Assembly: GCF_946481155.1 (NCBI RefSeq)
Contig: NZ_CAMLMK010000133.1
Coordinates: 1-6,305, forward strand
Source of the DNA: an uncultured Flavobacterium sp.
GTDB lineage: Bacteria > Bacteroidota > Bacteroidia > Flavobacteriales > Flavobacteriaceae
DNA: 6,305 nt
Reading direction: 5' to 3'
How positions within the stretch are numbered: position 1 is the stretch's first letter; the number at the start of each line of letters is the position of its first letter. The position numbers and the translations under genes were made by a program. The notes beneath the pieces were generated by a model. The model was not told where the DNA came from. It did no database searches and was given only the letters and a program-made list of their open reading frames with translations. Shown one piece after another: positions 5,029-6,305 of the stretch.

Positions 5029-5400
5029 ATGAAAAAAATATACCTGCTCCCAATTTTAGCTTTATTGGCTTCCTGTTATAACCAGGAACGCAATTGCACC
5101 GATTTCAAAACCGGTAAATTTGAATTCGTACAGGAAATCGACGGTCAGCAACACAAATCCGTTTTTGAACGCACGGAAAATCTTCAGATAGAAACTTTCG
5201 ATGGAAAAACCGATACGGCGACAGTCCGATGGGTAAACGACTGCGAATTTGTACTGCAAAAACTCCATCCGAAAAACAGACAGGAGAAAAAAGCCATCGG
5301 CATGAAAATACTGACTACCAACGAGAAAGGCTATACTTTTGAATATGCCTTCGTTGGAGATACAAAAAAACAGCGTGGCACTGTAACAAAAATAGACTAA
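5029..5400 (+). CDS. Small lipoprotein, unknown function (SCYNQE type)
   Basis: This 123-residue lipoprotein has a short signal peptide, MKKIYLLPILALLAS, and a lipobox LASC with the lipidated Cys at residue 16. The mature part is polar and beta-rich. It holds two further Cys residues (23 and 72) that could form a disulfide, plus blocks FKTGKFEF (26-33), KTDTATVRW (60-68) and NDCEFVLQKL (70-79). It should be anchored in the inner or outer membrane facing the periplasm. An in-frame ATG at 5011 lies inside the preceding gene and would bury the signal peptide behind MEINNN, so the ATG at 5029 is chosen (TAA-T-ATG junction). Similar short flavobacterial proteins carry, from memory, the automatic name 'DNA topoisomerase IV'. 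Nothing in this sequence supports that: it is far too small, exported, and lacks any topoisomerase motif. Confidence 0.9.
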   Translation: MKKIYLLPILALLASCYNQERNCTDFKTGKFEFVQEIDGQQHKSVFERTENLQIETFDGKTDTATVRWVNDCEFVLQKLHPKNRQEKKAIGMKILTTNEKGYTFEYAFVGDTKKQRGTVTKID

Positions 5401-5405
5401 CTTTC
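5398..5405 (+). promoter_or_regulatory. Weak -7-like box upstream of terC-family gene
   Basis: TAACTTTC overlaps the stop codon of the lipoprotein gene and matches TAnnTTTG except for the last base. No TTG lies at the right distance upstream. The 38-nt gap before the TerC ATG is AT-rich and holds nothing else recognisable. The gene may have its own weak promoter or simply be the last gene of the murQ transcript. Confidence 0.25.
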
Positions 5406-5438
5406 GTAAAACATCAGAATATAAACACAAAAATAAAT

Positions 5439-6296
5439 ATGGAACTTTTACTCAACCCGGATGCTTGGATCGCTTTATTAACCTTAACTTTTCTTGAAAT
5501 CATTCTTGGAATCGACAATATCGTTTTCCTTTCGATTGTTTCCGGAAAATTAAAAGCAGAAGATCAGCCAAAAGCACGCCGAATCGGACTTTTACTGGCC
5601 ATGGCATTTCGTGTTGTACTTTTATTCGGTATTACCTGGGTACTGAGCCTTCAGGACGTCCTATTTCACATCGACTGGAATTTCTTTAAGGCTGGCGTTA
5701 CCGGACAAAGTTTAATTATCTTCGGAGGTGGTTTGTTTCTTTTATACAAATCGGTTTCCGAAATCCACCACAAACTGGAAGGCGAAGAAGACAGCGAGAA
5801 AGGAAAAGCAAGTAATTCCCTATCCAATGCTATTATTCAAATCGCACTTTTAAACCTGGTATTCTCTTTCGACAGTATTTTGACCGCGGTAGGTTTAATC
5901 AGCATGAAGGAACCTGCAGAAGGTGGATTTGGCTATGAGGGCGCTTTAGGAATCATGATCCTTTCTATCGTTATCTCAATTGCCATTATGATGATTTTTG
6001 CAGGACCGGTGAGCAAATTCGTTAACGAACACCCTACGATTCAAATCCTTGGTTTATCGTTCTTAATACTTATTGGTGTAATGCTTTTAGCGGAAGGTTC
6101 GCATTTGGCACACTTTACGTTCTTTGGCGGCGAAGAGGTACACAGTATTCCAAAAGGTTACCTATACTTCTCGATTTTCTTCTCACTGTTTGTGGAATTC
6201 CTCAACCTGAAAATGAAGAAAGCCAAAAATCCTGTACAGTTACACAATAATAAAATTATAGATAAGAAACTGGAAGATTCAGATCTTTCGAATTAA
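5439..6296 (+). CDS. TerC family integral membrane protein (Alx/YceF-like)
   Basis: This 285-residue inner-membrane protein belongs to the TerC family, whose studied members export Mn2+ or supply it to exported enzymes (E. coli Alx, Bacillus YceF/YkoY). About seven membrane segments lie near residues 9-31, 47-70, 88-105, 130-152, 168-189, 201-219 and 239-256. The family signature LEIILGIDNIVFLSIVSGKL (19-38) holds Glu20 and Asp26. NLVFSFDSILTAVG (139-152) holds Asp145, AEGSHLAHF (218-226) holds Glu219, and IPKGYLYFSIFFSLFVEFLN (237-256) holds Glu253. These buried acidic residues are the expected metal ligands. A charged cytosolic loop (EGEEDSEKGK) separates the two halves. The C-terminal tail after 257 is hydrophilic. 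It starts 38 nt after the lipoprotein gene; no terminator is visible before the window ends. It is not evidence of a tellurite resistance operon, since no terZABDE genes are present. Confidence 0.95.
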   Translation: MELLLNPDAWIALLTLTFLEIILGIDNIVFLSIVSGKLKAEDQPKARRIGLLLAMAFRVVLLFGITWVLSLQDVLFHIDWNFFKAGVTGQSLIIFGGGLFLLYKSVSEIHHKLEGEEDSEKGKASNSLSNAIIQIALLNLVFSFDSILTAVGLISMKEPAEGGFGYEGALGIMILSIVISIAIMMIFAGPVSKFVNEHPTIQILGLSFLILIGVMLLAEGSHLAHFTFFGGEEVHSIPKGYLYFSIFFSLFVEFLNLKMKKAKNPVQLHNNKIIDKKLEDSDLSN

Positions 6297-6305
6297 TTAT
6301 AAAAA

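Noticed and set aside
5062..5430. A 122-codon leftward open frame
   Set aside because: It lies antisense to the lipoprotein gene, which has a clear lipobox and tight junctions; the antisense translation shows no signal or domain.
5439..6296. A tellurite resistance operon
   Set aside because: Only a TerC family protein is present; there are no TerD-domain genes, and TerC homologues are widespread in bacteria without tellurite resistance.
1..6305. Mobile element, prophage, CRISPR, toxin-antitoxin or RNA genes
   Set aside because: No transposase, integrase, terminal repeats, regularly spaced repeats, tRNA cloverleaf or rRNA stretch was seen; every long segment is accounted for by ordinary genes.

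Overview
This window looks like ordinary chromosomal DNA of a flavobacterium (phylum Bacteroidota, most likely Flavobacterium or a close relative). The evidence is moderately AT-rich coding sequence, A-rich leaders with no Shine-Dalgarno sites, promoter-like boxes matching the Bacteroidota -7 consensus TAnnTTTG, and protein families typical of that group (DUF6048-like, DUF6095-like, a short SCYNQE lipoprotein). I see no mobile element, CRISPR array, tRNA, rRNA or defence system, and no convincing new multi-gene system.

Layout. Bases 1-333 are the end of a rightward gene, probably a DUF6048 family protein. It meets a leftward pair of genes at a 15-bp perfect hairpin (356-397) that serves as a terminator in both directions. 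The leftward pair is an RlmL/YpsC-type THUMP rRNA methyltransferase (723-1886) and, downstream of it, a 77-residue two-helix membrane protein of unknown function (415-648). Spacers on both sides of that small gene carry short degenerate repeats. Bases 1887-1991 form a divergent promoter region: a leftward and a rightward -7 box lie only 3 nt apart, beside an 8-bp inverted repeat and a three-codon mini-ORF.

Rightward from there, a class I SAM-dependent methyltransferase (1992-2735) is followed after one base by a ZIP family metal transporter (2737-3432). A new -7 box (3467-3474) precedes a compact block: murQ (MurNAc-6-phosphate etherase, 3503-4321), a secreted or envelope protein of unknown function (4337-4795), a DUF6095-like small membrane protein (4797-5027), a small lipoprotein (5029-5400) and a TerC family integral membrane protein (5439-6296). 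Gaps inside this block are 15, 1, 1 and 38 nt.

How the genes fit together. Two themes recur: RNA or small-molecule methylation around the divergent promoter, and envelope or metal functions to the right. ZIP imports divalent metals and TerC proteins are linked to Mn2+ export or metal delivery, so importer and exporter candidates flank the peptidoglycan-recycling gene murQ. The three uncharacterised envelope proteins locked between murQ and terC are the best targets for new biology here, but any functional link is inferred from gene order alone.
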